DNA of 64,000 bases from G963665215 sp963665215 (lineage in GTDB: Bacteria > Chloroflexota > Dehalococcoidia > Lucifugimonadales > CAUZJF01). The stretch spans positions 124,001 through 188,000 of the forward strand of contig CAXXWW010000008.1 in assembly GCA_963665215.2 (NCBI GenBank), given 5' to 3'. Of the stretch, positions 43,951 to 53,108 are shown piece after piece. Numbering within the stretch: the stretch's first letter is position 1; the number at the start of each line of letters is the position of its first letter. The notes beneath the pieces are model-generated. The model had not been told where the DNA came from, made no database searches, and was given only the letters and a program-made list of their open reading frames with translations. The translations under genes and the position numbers were made by a program.

Positions 43951-45409
43951 CGCACACCTGGACCCACTCGTGTCCGTCCCCAGCTAGCAGCGCGTCTGCT
44001 TCACGGGGCCCCCAGGAGCCCGGCTCATACGTGTGCGGGGCCGGCGCGTGCGGGTCTTGCCAGTAGTCGAGCAACGGGTCGACAATACGCCATGCCTCTT
44101 CAATGTGGTCGCTTCTTATGAATAGGGACGCGTCTCCCTCGAGAGCATCTTGCAGGAGCCGCTCGTAGGCCTCCGGAATCGCCCGCTTGTTGAACGCGGT
44201 CTCGTAGCGGAACTCCATGTCCACCGGCCGGGTATCCATTCCCTGGTCCGGGATCTTGGCCTCAAACTTGAGATGGGTGCCTTCATCCGGCTGCAGGCAC
44301 AGTGAGAGAATGTTCGGAGTCAGCTTGGAGTCCTGGCTCGAGGAGAAGAGCAAATGCGGTGGAGATCGAAATTGAATCACGATCTCCGACACCTTATAAG
44401 CCAGCGATTTCCCAGTACGCAGATAGAAGGGCACCCCCTGCCAGCGCCAGTTATCCACGTACAGCTTCAGGGCGGCGTAGGTGCCGGTGGTCGAATGTGG
44501 CGTCACCCCTTTTTCGCTCAGGTAGCCCCTATACTGTCCCCGCGCCGCGTGGGTTGCAGCTTCCTTGGGGGTCCAGCGCCGAATGGCCTTGAGCACGTCC
44601 ACCTTCATGTTCCGCAGAGAGCTAGCGTCCATGGTGCTGGGGGGCTCCATGGCCACCATGGTCAGCAACTGGAGCAGATGGTTCTGCACCATGTCCCTGA
44701 TCACGCCTGACCGGTCGTAGTAGCCCGCCCGGTCGCCGACCGAGACCTCTTCAGCGACGGTTATCTGCACGTTGTCCACGTAGTTGCGGTTCCAGATGGG
44801 CTCGAAAATCGCATTGGCGAACCGGAACACCATAAGGTTTTGCACCGTCTCCTTGCCCAGGTAGTGGTCTATCCGGTACACCTGCGACTCATCGAAGACA
44901 CGGTGTACGGCCTCGTTCAGCGCGCGGGCAGAGTCGAGATCGGTCCCAAAGGGCTTTTCGATCACCACCCGACTCCAGCCTCCAGCGCCTTGCGGAAGGC
45001 CGCTCGCCCCCAGGTTACTTATGGCCGTTTCGTAGAGCTGAGGCGCGATGGAGAGGTAATACAGGCGGTTGGCCGACACGCTGTCGCCTTCCAGCTCGTC
45101 CAGCCGCGCTCCCAGACCCACCAGGTGCTGGGGATCGGCCAGGTCTCCGCTAAAGTAGGTCAGGCCCCGGGCGAACTCCTCCCACTGTTCCCGGAGTCCC
45201 GCAGGCTCGCCGGCCTCCCGGATCCCCTCCCACGTCATCTCTCGGAACTCGTCGTCCGAGAACCCGGAGCGGGAGAATCCCACTACCCGGACGCCCGGTG
45301 GGAGCCTGCTTTTGCAGTACAGGCTGAACAGCGCGGGCAGGAGCTTCTGCCGGGTCAGGTCGCCGCTGGCGCCAAAAATGACGATGGCGGTGCTTTCCTC
45401 GGCCATCAC
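43934..45409 (-). CDS. zwf: glucose-6-phosphate dehydrogenase
   Basis: The 491-residue protein begins with the NADP-binding IVIFGASGDLTRQKLLPALF. It has the active-site YRIDHYLGKETVQNLMVFRF, VQITVAEEVSVGDRAGYYD, and YLRTGKSLAYKVSEIVIQF, all standard for G6PD. It oxidises glucose-6-phosphate to 6-phosphogluconolactone with NADP+. Its ATG overlaps the stop of gnd by 4 nt. No lactonase gene is present in the operon. Confidence 0.97.
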   Translation of the reverse strand: MMAEESTAIVIFGASGDLTRQKLLPALFSLYCKSRLPPGVRVVGFSRSGFSDDEFREMTWEGIREAGEPAGLREQWEEFARGLTYFSGDLADPQHLVGLGARLDELEGDSVSANRLYYLSIAPQLYETAISNLGASGLPQGAGGWSRVVIEKPFGTDLDSARALNEAVHRVFDESQVYRIDHYLGKETVQNLMVFRFANAIFEPIWNRNYVDNVQITVAEEVSVGDRAGYYDRSGVIRDMVQNHLLQLLTMVAMEPPSTMDASSLRNMKVDVLKAIRRWTPKEAATHAARGQYRGYLSEKGVTPHSTTGTYAALKLYVDNWRWQGVPFYLRTGKSLAYKVSEIVIQFRSPPHLLFSSSQDSKLTPNILSLCLQPDEGTHLKFEAKIPDQGMDTRPVDMEFRYETAFNKRAIPEAYERLLQDALEGDASLFIRSDHIEEAWRIVDPLLDYWQDPHAPAPHTYEPGSWGPREADALLAGDGHEWVQVCGGHGE

Positions 45410-46314
45410 TCCACCTTTCGGACCGAGTGGCCGCCGAACTTATTGCGCATCGCTGCCAGGAGCCGGAGACCATAGGCGTTTGCCTGGCGAGAGCCGAACC
45501 GCGCCTGAAGCGAAAGAGCGATCACCGGAGCGGGCACCCCGAGCTCGATAGACTCCTGCACGGTCCAGCGTCCCTCACCGGAGTCTTCAACGTACGCCTC
45601 AAGGCCCTCCAGGGCAGGGTCTTCCAGTAGCGCCTCGGCGGTCAGGTCCAGGAGCCAGGAGCGGACCACGCTGCCGTGCCGCCAGGTCTCCGAGATTTGA
45701 GCTAAATCGAGATTGAACTCGCTCTTGGCGCGCATAATCTCGAATCCCTCGGCATAGGCCTGCATCAGACCGTACTCAATCCCGTTATGGACCATCTTGA
45801 CGAAGTGCCCGGAGCCAGCGGGGCCCATGTGGCCGTAGCCCCTGTCGGGCGCCGGCGCCAGTGTCTGAAATATCGGCTCCAGCCTGCGGAACGCCTCTGC
45901 GTCGCCGCCTACCATCAGGCTGTAGCCCTCCTTGAGTCCCCAGATGCCACCGCTGGTGCCGGCGTCTAAAAAAAGCAGGCCCCTCTCGCCCAGCGCCGCT
46001 GCCCGGAGTACGCTGTCTTTGTAGTTTGAGTTGCCGCCGTCGATAATCACGTCGCCGGGGGAAAACTCCTCCGCCAGGTCGTTGATCGTGCTCTTGGTGG
46101 GCTCGCCGGCCGGTACCATCACCCATGCGGCGCGCGGCTCACTGAGCCGGCCGGCCAGGTCCGAGATCGACGACGCGCCGTCCGCTCCTTGCCGCGCGAC
46201 GGCTTCCACCGCCTCTGCCCTCGGGTCGTAGGCCACAACGCGGTGTCCTCCTCCGAGGAGGCGTTGGACCATGTTGCCGCCCATGCGGCCCAGTCCGATC
46301 ATTCCTATTTCCAA
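45406..46314 (-). CDS. gnd: 6-phosphogluconate dehydrogenase (decarboxylating), short form
   Basis: The family N-terminus (LEIGMIGLGRMGGNMVQRLL) places the start at a TTG complementary to 46312-46314, with GGGGAGGA about 7 nt upstream. This 302-residue length is that of the short NAD-preferring type. Motifs are IIDGGNSNYKDS, FLDAGTSGGIWGLKEGYSLM and GHFVKMVHNGIEYGLMQAYA with the catalytic Lys. It makes ribulose-5-phosphate and CO2. It lies between tal-pgi and zwf in the operon. Confidence 0.95.
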   Translation of the reverse strand: MEIGMIGLGRMGGNMVQRLLGGGHRVVAYDPRAEAVEAVARQGADGASSISDLAGRLSEPRAAWVMVPAGEPTKSTINDLAEEFSPGDVIIDGGNSNYKDSVLRAAALGERGLLFLDAGTSGGIWGLKEGYSLMVGGDAEAFRRLEPIFQTLAPAPDRGYGHMGPAGSGHFVKMVHNGIEYGLMQAYAEGFEIMRAKSEFNLDLAQISETWRHGSVVRSWLLDLTAEALLEDPALEGLEAYVEDSGEGRWTVQESIELGVPAPVIALSLQARFGSRQANAYGLRLLAAMRNKFGGHSVRKVE

Positions 46315-46432
46315 GGCAAGTCCTCCCCGTCGAGCATTACATTCCGGCCCGGCATATCCCCTCATGCCCGCCCTGGCCGTAGCAGCGAAGCGTCTGGGTA
46401 GAGCATGGGGGCCATGTCATTGGGTATCCACA

Positions 46433-49171
46433 TTATTTACCCAGCTTGAGTGCCAGATCCTCGATCGCCGCCCCGGCATCCGCGCCGAGTTCGAGGCGCG
46501 CCACGCGGCGGCCCTCCGAACGCAGGGCCCGCAGGTCCCCAAGAGCCTGGGCGTCGGCCAGGTCCCCAAAGGTGTAAGCCTCGCCGGGGATGGGCAGGTC
46601 TCTATCGTGGGCCGCCGTCAAGAACAGGAATATGCCGGTGCCCGGGCCTCCTTTGTGGAGCTGGCCGGTGGAGTGCAGGTAGCGCGGACCGTATCCAAGA
46701 GTCGTGGCCACGTGGAACCCCTCTCCGATACTGCGGCGGAGCCCTGACAGCGACTCGTCCGCCTCCTCGGTCTGGGGGATGTAGGCCAGGATGGCGACGT
46801 AGTGGCCTGGTTTTACCTGCGTGCCCAGCTCTCCCGGCGTGAAAGAGGCCTCCTCCTGGGGTAGCCGCCCTGAATCCACTAGCTCCTTCAGCACCTGCGC
46901 CGTGGCGTCTTTCGCCAGCTGCACGTTGGGCTGATCGAAGGGCTGTATGCCCAGAATCGCGCCCGCCACCGAGGTCGCGAACTCCCAGCGCAGGAACTCG
47001 GCGCCGATGTCGTACCGGTCCCGGAGCGAGTGGCGTATCATGGGCTGTCCAGCGGCGATTAGGTCCCCTACCGCCTGGTCCAGCTCCGCGTTGTCGTCTC
47101 CCTCCACGCGCAGGTAAACGAATAACCGGTCGTCGCCATAGCTCGCGGCGTCCATCAACGGCTCGCCCGCCACCGGCACAATCCCCTTGCCCTCCTTCCC
47201 AGTGCTCTCAGCCAGCAGCTGCTCCAACCAGAGGCCGAAGCTGCTGATACCCGGCGACGCGATGACGGTGAACTTGTCCACACCCATCTGGGCCAGGGCG
47301 CCCATCGCCGCCCCAAACCAGGCGCCATGGTTGTCGTGGATGGGCACGCACGATGCGCACCCCTCCCGCATCCGGGCCGCCCGGTCCACCAGCTCGGCCA
47401 CGTCGATGCCCGCGAGGGCCGCAGGCACCAGGCCGAAGTAGGACAGCACCGAGTAGCGTCCACCTATGTCGCTGGGGTTGAGGAACACCCTCCTGAACCC
47501 ATCTTTCCTGGCCAGTTCGGCCAGAGGCGTTTTGGGATCGGTGATGGCCACGAAGCTTTGTCCCGCGTCCTCCATGCCGATAGCAGCCTCGACCAGGCCG
47601 CGGAAATACCTGTAGAAAACCAGTGGTTCCAGGGTAGTGCCGGACTTGGAGGACACCAGGAAGAGCGTATGGGCCGGATCGGTCCGTTCCGCGACGCTCG
47701 AAACCGCGACGGGTGTCGTCGAGTCCAGCACAATCAGCTCGGGATACCCCGCCGCGCTCCCGAAGGTCTGACCCAGCACCTCCGGGCCCAGGCTGCTTCC
47801 CCCCATCCCCAGCAGGGCCACGTGGCGGAATCCGGCGGCCTTGACCTCCCGGGCGAAAGACTCCAGCGCGGGGACCTGCTCGGACATGATGTCGGTGACG
47901 TTTAGCCACCCCAGCCGGTTGGAGATCTCCTCCGGGCCGGGCTTCCAGACGGTGTGGTCACACTGCCAGATGCGGGACACTATGTTCTTCTGGCTGAGAT
48001 CGGCCAGCACGCTCTCGACATCGGGGAGATACTTCCCGAGTCCCACGTGGGACTCGGCGAGACGTCCAGCCTTCAGCTCTGCCATCTTCCCCGTGATATT
48101 CGCCAGGAGCTTGTCGAAGGAGTCGGCAAATGAGCTCACCCCGTCTTCAAGCAGCTTCGCGCTGACCTGCTCGAAGCTGATGCCAAGCCTCTCTAGGGAA
48201 CCGACCGTATCTCCGGCCTCGGCGACGTGCTGCCCTAGCGTCGCCTGCGCCCTCCCGTGGTCGAGGAAAGCAGTCAGCGTCGCCGCCGGCACGGTGTTAA
48301 CGGTGTCCGGGCCAATGAGGGAATCCAGGTATAGCACGTCGCTATACGCCGGATTTTTGGTGCCGGTGCTGGCCCATAGGGGCCGCTGGACGCGGGCCCC
48401 CCTTGCGCGCAGCGCGGCAAATCGCTCACCGCCAAAGGCCTCTTCGAAGGCCGCGTAAGCCAGCCGGGCGTTGGCTATCGCCGCCTTGCCTCCCAGGCCC
48501 TCGAGCTCTTCATTGACCGCGCGCTCCTCCAAAAGGGTGTCGACCGCCGTGTCAACCCGGCTAATAAAGAAGGAAGCCACCGAGGACACTCTCGACACGT
48601 TTCCTCCCGCCGCAGCCAAGTCCTCGAGGCCGCTGATGTAGGCCTCCATCACCTGCCGGTGGGCCTCCAGAGAGAAGATAAGCGTGACGTTGATATTGAT
48701 GCCCATGCCGATAAGCTGCCTGACCGCCGGTATTCCCTGGGGGGTGGCCGGGACCTTGACCATTACGTTGGGGCGGTCCAGGGCCGCGAAAAGCCGCCTG
48801 GCCTCTGTGACGGTCCCCTCGGTGTCGTATGCCAGGGTCGGGCTCACCTCCAGGCTGGCGTAGCCGTCCACCCCCTGGGTGAGGTCGTGGACCGGGCGAA
48901 GCAGGTCGGCCGCGCCGTGTATGTCCGCAATCGCCAGCGCCTCGTACACCTCCACACCGCTGCCGCCGGCATGTGCCAGCGCCTCGAGGGTCTCGTCATA
49001 GTCCGTGCTGCCGGAAATGGCCTTCTCGAATGTAGTGGGGTTCGAGGTCAGCCCGGTGACTCCAAGGTCGATCAGACGTTGGAGCTCGCCGGAGGCGAGA
49101 AGCCCGCGCCGCATATTGTCGTACCAGATTGACTGGCCAAGCTCTTTGACCTGCTGAATGGGGTTGGTCAT
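46433..49171 (-). CDS. tal-pgi: bifunctional transaldolase / glucose-6-phosphate isomerase
   Basis: The 912-residue protein starts at 49171 (MTNPIQQVKELGQSIWYDNM). Residues 1 to about 365 are a transaldolase with GVTGLTSNPTTFEKAI and the Schiff-base Lys in NVMVKVPATPQG. From about residue 380 it is a glucose-6-phosphate isomerase with LLGMGGSSLGPEVLGQTFG, VSSKSGTTLEPLVFYRYF and a C-terminal QPFDQPNVQLAKD. Such fusions are known in several phyla. One protein thus links the pentose shuffle to the hexose pool. Its start lies 1 nt after the tkt stop, so the two are coupled. Confidence 0.95.
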   Translation of the reverse strand: MTNPIQQVKELGQSIWYDNMRRGLLASGELQRLIDLGVTGLTSNPTTFEKAISGSTDYDETLEALAHAGGSGVEVYEALAIADIHGAADLLRPVHDLTQGVDGYASLEVSPTLAYDTEGTVTEARRLFAALDRPNVMVKVPATPQGIPAVRQLIGMGININVTLIFSLEAHRQVMEAYISGLEDLAAAGGNVSRVSSVASFFISRVDTAVDTLLEERAVNEELEGLGGKAAIANARLAYAAFEEAFGGERFAALRARGARVQRPLWASTGTKNPAYSDVLYLDSLIGPDTVNTVPAATLTAFLDHGRAQATLGQHVAEAGDTVGSLERLGISFEQVSAKLLEDGVSSFADSFDKLLANITGKMAELKAGRLAESHVGLGKYLPDVESVLADLSQKNIVSRIWQCDHTVWKPGPEEISNRLGWLNVTDIMSEQVPALESFAREVKAAGFRHVALLGMGGSSLGPEVLGQTFGSAAGYPELIVLDSTTPVAVSSVAERTDPAHTLFLVSSKSGTTLEPLVFYRYFRGLVEAAIGMEDAGQSFVAITDPKTPLAELARKDGFRRVFLNPSDIGGRYSVLSYFGLVPAALAGIDVAELVDRAARMREGCASCVPIHDNHGAWFGAAMGALAQMGVDKFTVIASPGISSFGLWLEQLLAESTGKEGKGIVPVAGEPLMDAASYGDDRLFVYLRVEGDDNAELDQAVGDLIAAGQPMIRHSLRDRYDIGAEFLRWEFATSVAGAILGIQPFDQPNVQLAKDATAQVLKELVDSGRLPQEEASFTPGELGTQVKPGHYVAILAYIPQTEEADESLSGLRRSIGEGFHVATTLGYGPRYLHSTGQLHKGGPGTGIFLFLTAAHDRDLPIPGEAYTFGDLADAQALGDLRALRSEGRRVARLELGADAGAAIEDLALKLGK

Positions 49172-50699
49172 TCTACCCAACTCTTCCGGCCAGGCGCACG
49201 GCCTCCTCCACCACCCTCTCGGCGGTGAGGCCAAACTGCTCGTATATCTCGCCAGCCGGCGCCGAGGCGCCAAAGCGAGAGATCCCTATCGCGACGCCAT
49301 CGACACCCACATACCGCTCCCACCCTAGGGGCGTGGCCGCCTCCAGGGAGACGCGGGCACTGATCCCGCGCGGTAGCACGCTCTCCCGGTACTCGGCCGG
49401 CTGCGCATCGAAAAGCTCCCACGACGGCAATGATACGACCCGCGCCGAGAGGCCCCGCTGCTGAAGCAACCGCCCCGCGTCAAGGGCGATATGCACCTCG
49501 GACCCTGTGCTCATCAGGATGATATCAGGTTGCGGCGACGCCTCCCAAAGCACATAGCCCCCTCGCCGCACGCCGCTGGCGGAGCCTAGCTCGTCCCGGT
49601 CCAGAACCGGCAGGTCCTGCCTGCTCAGGAGGAGGGCCGTTGGACCGTCGCGCCGCTCCAGGGCCAGCCTCCACGCTTCGACGCTCTCGGTGGCGTCGGC
49701 CGGACGCACGACCACCAGGTTTGGGACGGAGCGGAGCCCCAAAATCTGCTCGACCGGCTGGTGCGTCGGCCCATCCTCGCCGAGGCCCACGGAGTCGTGG
49801 GTGAATATGTAGACGACCCTCTGTCCCATGAGGGCCGCCAGCCGCATGGGCGGGCGCATGTAGTCAGAGAAGATGAGGAAGGTCGCCGTATACGGGATGA
49901 CCCCACCGTGGAGCGCCATCCCGTTGGCTATCGCTCCCATGGCATGTTCCCTCACCCCGAAGTGCATGTTATGGTCGCAGTATTCCTCGAAGCCGTAGTG
50001 CGCGTGGTCCTTTAGCAGGGTCTTGGTAGAGGGGGCAAGGTCCGCAGACCCACCCGTGAACGAGTGGACCCTGGACGCCAGGGCGTTCATGACGCGGCCC
50101 GATGCCTCGCGAGTCGCAATGGGCTTGTCTCCCGCTTTGAACAGGCTGTTCAGCTCGTCGTCCCACCCCTCCGGCAGGGCCCCGCTGAGCGCCTCCTCGA
50201 GCTGCGCGACCTCGTCTGGAAAGTCGGCGCGGTAGGCCTCAATGCGCCGCTCCCAATCGCCCTGGAGGTTGCTACCCCGCGCGAGCGCCTTTCGGAAGTG
50301 GTCCAGCGATTCCGGCGGTATGAAAAAGGGCTCGGAGTATGGCCACTGCAACCTTTCCCTGGTCAACGTGACCTCTTCCTCTCCCAGCGGCTCTCCGTGG
50401 GCGGAGGCGGTGCCTTCCTTGTGGGGACTGCCGTGGCCGATGACCGTGCGGCACACGATCAGGCTGGGGCGGCTGGTCTCGGCGCGAGCAAGGCGGATGG
50501 CAGACTCCACACGAGACGTGTCCATCCCATCGATGGGGCCCACAACATGCCAACCGTAGGCCTGGAACCGCTGGGCCACGTTCTCCAAAAAGGATATGTC
50601 CGTGGTCCCCTCTATTGAGATGTCGTTGTCGTCATAAAGATAGACTAGTGGTCCAACATCATTGAAATGAATACCATGATAGTCATTGTTCCTCTTGGG

Positions 50700-50721
50700 G
50701 GTTCAATCGTAACGTTGAACC
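50700..50721 (+). promoter_or_regulatory. inverted repeat before the IS630 transposase
   Basis: GGTTCAA (50700-50706) and TTGAACC (50715-50721) form a perfect 7-bp stem with an 8-nt loop, ending next to the GAGGAGG ribosome site of the transposase. The arm TTGAACC repeats the core of the terminal inverted repeat, so it may be an extra transposase binding site acting as an operator. Confidence 0.4.
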
Positions 50722-50732
50722 GAGGAGGAACC

Positions 50733-51879
50733 ATGATGTCTACCAAGAAGTACCGTATCAGACTGACTACCGACGAACAACAGGAACTCAACGCCTTGGT
50801 CTCACGCGGTCGGGCTGCGGCGTACAAACAGACCCATGCGCGCATTCTGCTGATGAGCGATGAGTCACGCTCGGACGGGGGAATGAAGGACGCGGACATC
50901 ACCAGCGCGCTCGGTGTGGGACAGTCAACGGTCGAGCGAATACGCAAGCGCTGTGTGGAGGAGGGGGTCGAGTCTGCGCTGAATCGCAAAAAGCAACTGC
51001 GTCGGCGTCAAAAGAGACTGGACGGCGAAGGTGAAGCACGGTTGATAGCGATGGCCTGCGGGGAACCGCCGGAGGGGCGTGCCAGTTGGACCCTGAAGCT
51101 GTTGGCTGACCAGTTGGTCGAGTGTGAGATAGTCGGGACCATTAGCACCGAGACGGTTCGCCAGGCGCTTAAAAAAAAACGAACTGAAGCCGTGGCTGAA
51201 GCAGAGTTGGTGCATCCCGCCCGGTCAGAGCGCGGAGTTTGTGTGCGCGATGGAAGACGTACTGGAGGTCTACCAACGGCCGTACGATGGGAATGAGGTT
51301 CTGGTGTGCATGGATGAGACGAGCAAACAGCAAGTCAAGGAGACGCGAGTGCCGCGTCCCGCAGCGCCCGGCTTATCGGCGGCATACGACTACGAATACG
51401 AGCGCAATGGAGTGAGCAGCCTGTTCATGCTGTTTGCACCGTTGGACGGATGGCGCCGAGTCGAGGTCAGAGAGCGTCGCACGAAGGTGGACTGGGCGCA
51501 TGTGATAAAGGAACTGGTCGACGAGGACTACCCTGACAGAGACCGGATCGTGCTGGTAATGGACAATCTCAACACTCACAAGCTGTCCTCGCTATACGAG
51601 GCATTCGAGCCTGCTGAGGCGAGGCGTATAGCTGAGCGACTGGAGATACACTACACTCCCAAACACGGGAGTTGGTTGAATATGGCGGAGATAGAGATCG
51701 GTGTGCTGGCTCGACAGTGCCTGGACCGACGGATTGCCAATCAAGACATCCTGCGCGGCGAGGTCAATGCTTGGCAGAATCAACGCAACCGGGATGTGAT
51801 ACGAGTGGATTGGCGCTTCACTACCGAGGATGCGCGCATCAAGCTAAAGTCACTCTACCCATCAATACAAAAACGTTGA
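50733..51879 (+). CDS. IS630-family transposase in two frames joined at an A9 run
   Basis: ATG 50733 follows GAGGAGG. The first frame encodes the helix-turn-helix part (TTDEQQELNALVSRGRAAAY, DADITSALGVGQSTVERIRK) to RQALKKK. At the A9 run 51171-51179 the coherent protein moves to the +1 frame: NELKPWLKQSWCIPP, then VCAMEDVLEVYQRP and the DDE residues in VCMDETSKQ, LVMDNLNTHKL and SWLNMAEIEI, ending at 51879. Loss of one A, by mutation or by transcriptional slippage, yields the full enzyme of about 380 residues. Slippage at A-runs is a known way for IS transposases to be made, so this copy may still be active. Confidence 0.85.
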
Positions 51880-52427
51880 ACCACTAGCTTGCCCAGCCGG
51901 AGGGTGCCAGCCAGGGAGGCGGCCTCAGAGGCCACCCCTTCCTGCAGGTCGCCGTCGGAGACAATGGCATAGGTGTAGTGGTCGACGACTCGGTGCCCGG
52001 GCCGGTTGTAGTGCTCGGCGAGCCAGCGCTCGGCGATAGCCATTCCCACCCCGTTCGCAAACCCCTGCCCGAGGGGGCCGGTTGTGGCTTCCACGCCGGG
52101 TGTGAGGCCGTACTCAGGGTGGCCGGGTGTCTTGCTCTCCCACTGGCGGAACGACTTGAGCTCGTCCATCGGCAGGTCGTAACCCGTGAGGTGGAGGAGG
52201 GAGTACAGCATCGCCGATGCGTGGCCAGCCGACAAGACAAACCGGTCGCGGTCGGGCCACTTCGGGTCGGCAGGGTTGTGCTTGAGAAACCGGTCCCAAA
52301 GCACGTAGGCCATTGGCGCCGCGCCCATGGGGGTGCCGGGATGACCGGATTTGGCCCGCTGCACCGCGTCGACGGCGAGAAACCGCATGGTGTTGATGTT
52401 CAGCTCGTCCAGGACTTTGTCAGTCAT

Positions 52428-52796
52428 TTTCTCCCACCTTCGGGGTGCGCTGCCTATATGATGGCCAACAAATGGTCGTCGTTGCGGGGGAGATGACGGC
52501 GCGGCCGAGAAGCAGTCAGCACCGGGTGCCGCCCTTCACACTCGGGGAGACGTTCAGAGCACGACTTTGCTACAAGAACACGGAGGGATTGGGGCCGCGG
52601 GACCCCACTGCGGTTGAGTTCCTGCCGCCAATATTAGTATAGCAGACGAACGGCCAACGAGGCGTCCTTCGGTCCCGCCGAATTCTCGGTGGCTTGCCCC
52701 CGCCGGGGGGTATCGCGGCGGTCCAGCGTGGCACTGGCCAGGCCCGCATATAGGCTAATCGTCTACTCAGCGTCACTCGTCCGGAGTGACACTCGT
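52428..52796. other. promoter region of the sugar-phosphate operon
   Basis: About 370 bp upstream of tkt hold no supported gene. The stretch must contain the promoter of the minus-strand operon. CCAATATTAGTATAG at about 52627-52641 is the only clearly AT-rich patch and a candidate -10 region. Confidence 0.35.
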
Positions 52797-53007
52797 TTAA
52801 AGGGTGTGCGAATACGTCCCTCATATCCTTCGACAAGCTCCCCTCGATACGTCCCGACTAGCCGTGACTACTCGGGGCGAACGGGCAAATACCGCTTATG
52901 GTGAGTAGGCCGCAGGCCGTATCGAACCATCGTGGCGGCCCTGCCTGTCCTGAGCGAAGTCGAAGGGTCGAACCACATTTCTACATACTTCTCACACACC
53001 CTCTTAG
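52797..53007. repeat. MITE-like palindromic element, copy B
   Basis: This is the inverted counterpart of 23112-23322: the same ~211 bp with scattered mismatches, starting AAAGGGTGTGCGAATACG and ending CACACCCTCTTAG. The core (CCTTCGACAAGCTCCCCTCG to CGAAGTCGAAGGG) is almost identical in both. It lies about 100 bp upstream of the DUF3179 gene. Confidence 0.75.
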
Positions 53008-53108
53008 AAATCTATCGCCGCCAGGCAGGGCAAGGCTTGGGCCCCGTGCCTTCACACGACCGGCCGTGTAAACCGAATCTCACCAGCCCGCCGGGCATCT
53101 AACGTGCA

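Larger units (their letters stand above)
50648..51884 (+). mobile_element. IS630-family element in tkt, with TA target duplication
   Basis: Ends GTGGTCCAAC (50648-50657) and GTTGAACCAC (51875-51884) are inverted repeats with one mismatch. TA stands on both sides (50646-50647 and 51885-51886), the target and duplication of the IS630/Tc1 superfamily. The 1,237-bp size is typical. Confidence 0.93.
49173..52427 (-). pseudogene. tkt: transketolase split by an IS630 element
   Basis: The N-terminal part (52427 down to about 51887) has NTMRFLAVDAVQRAKSGHPG and IVSDGDLQEGVASEAASLAG (thiamine diphosphate site). The C-terminal part (50647 down to 49173) has YLYDDNDISIEGTTDISF, the pyrimidine-domain MHFGVREHAMGAIANGMALH and a normal transketolase C-terminus. 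An IS630 element sits between LGKL and VYLY; removing it with one TA restores an in-frame protein. It is the first gene of the sugar-phosphate operon, so the insertion may also be polar. Unless another tkt exists, the non-oxidative pentose pathway is blocked. Confidence 0.95.
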
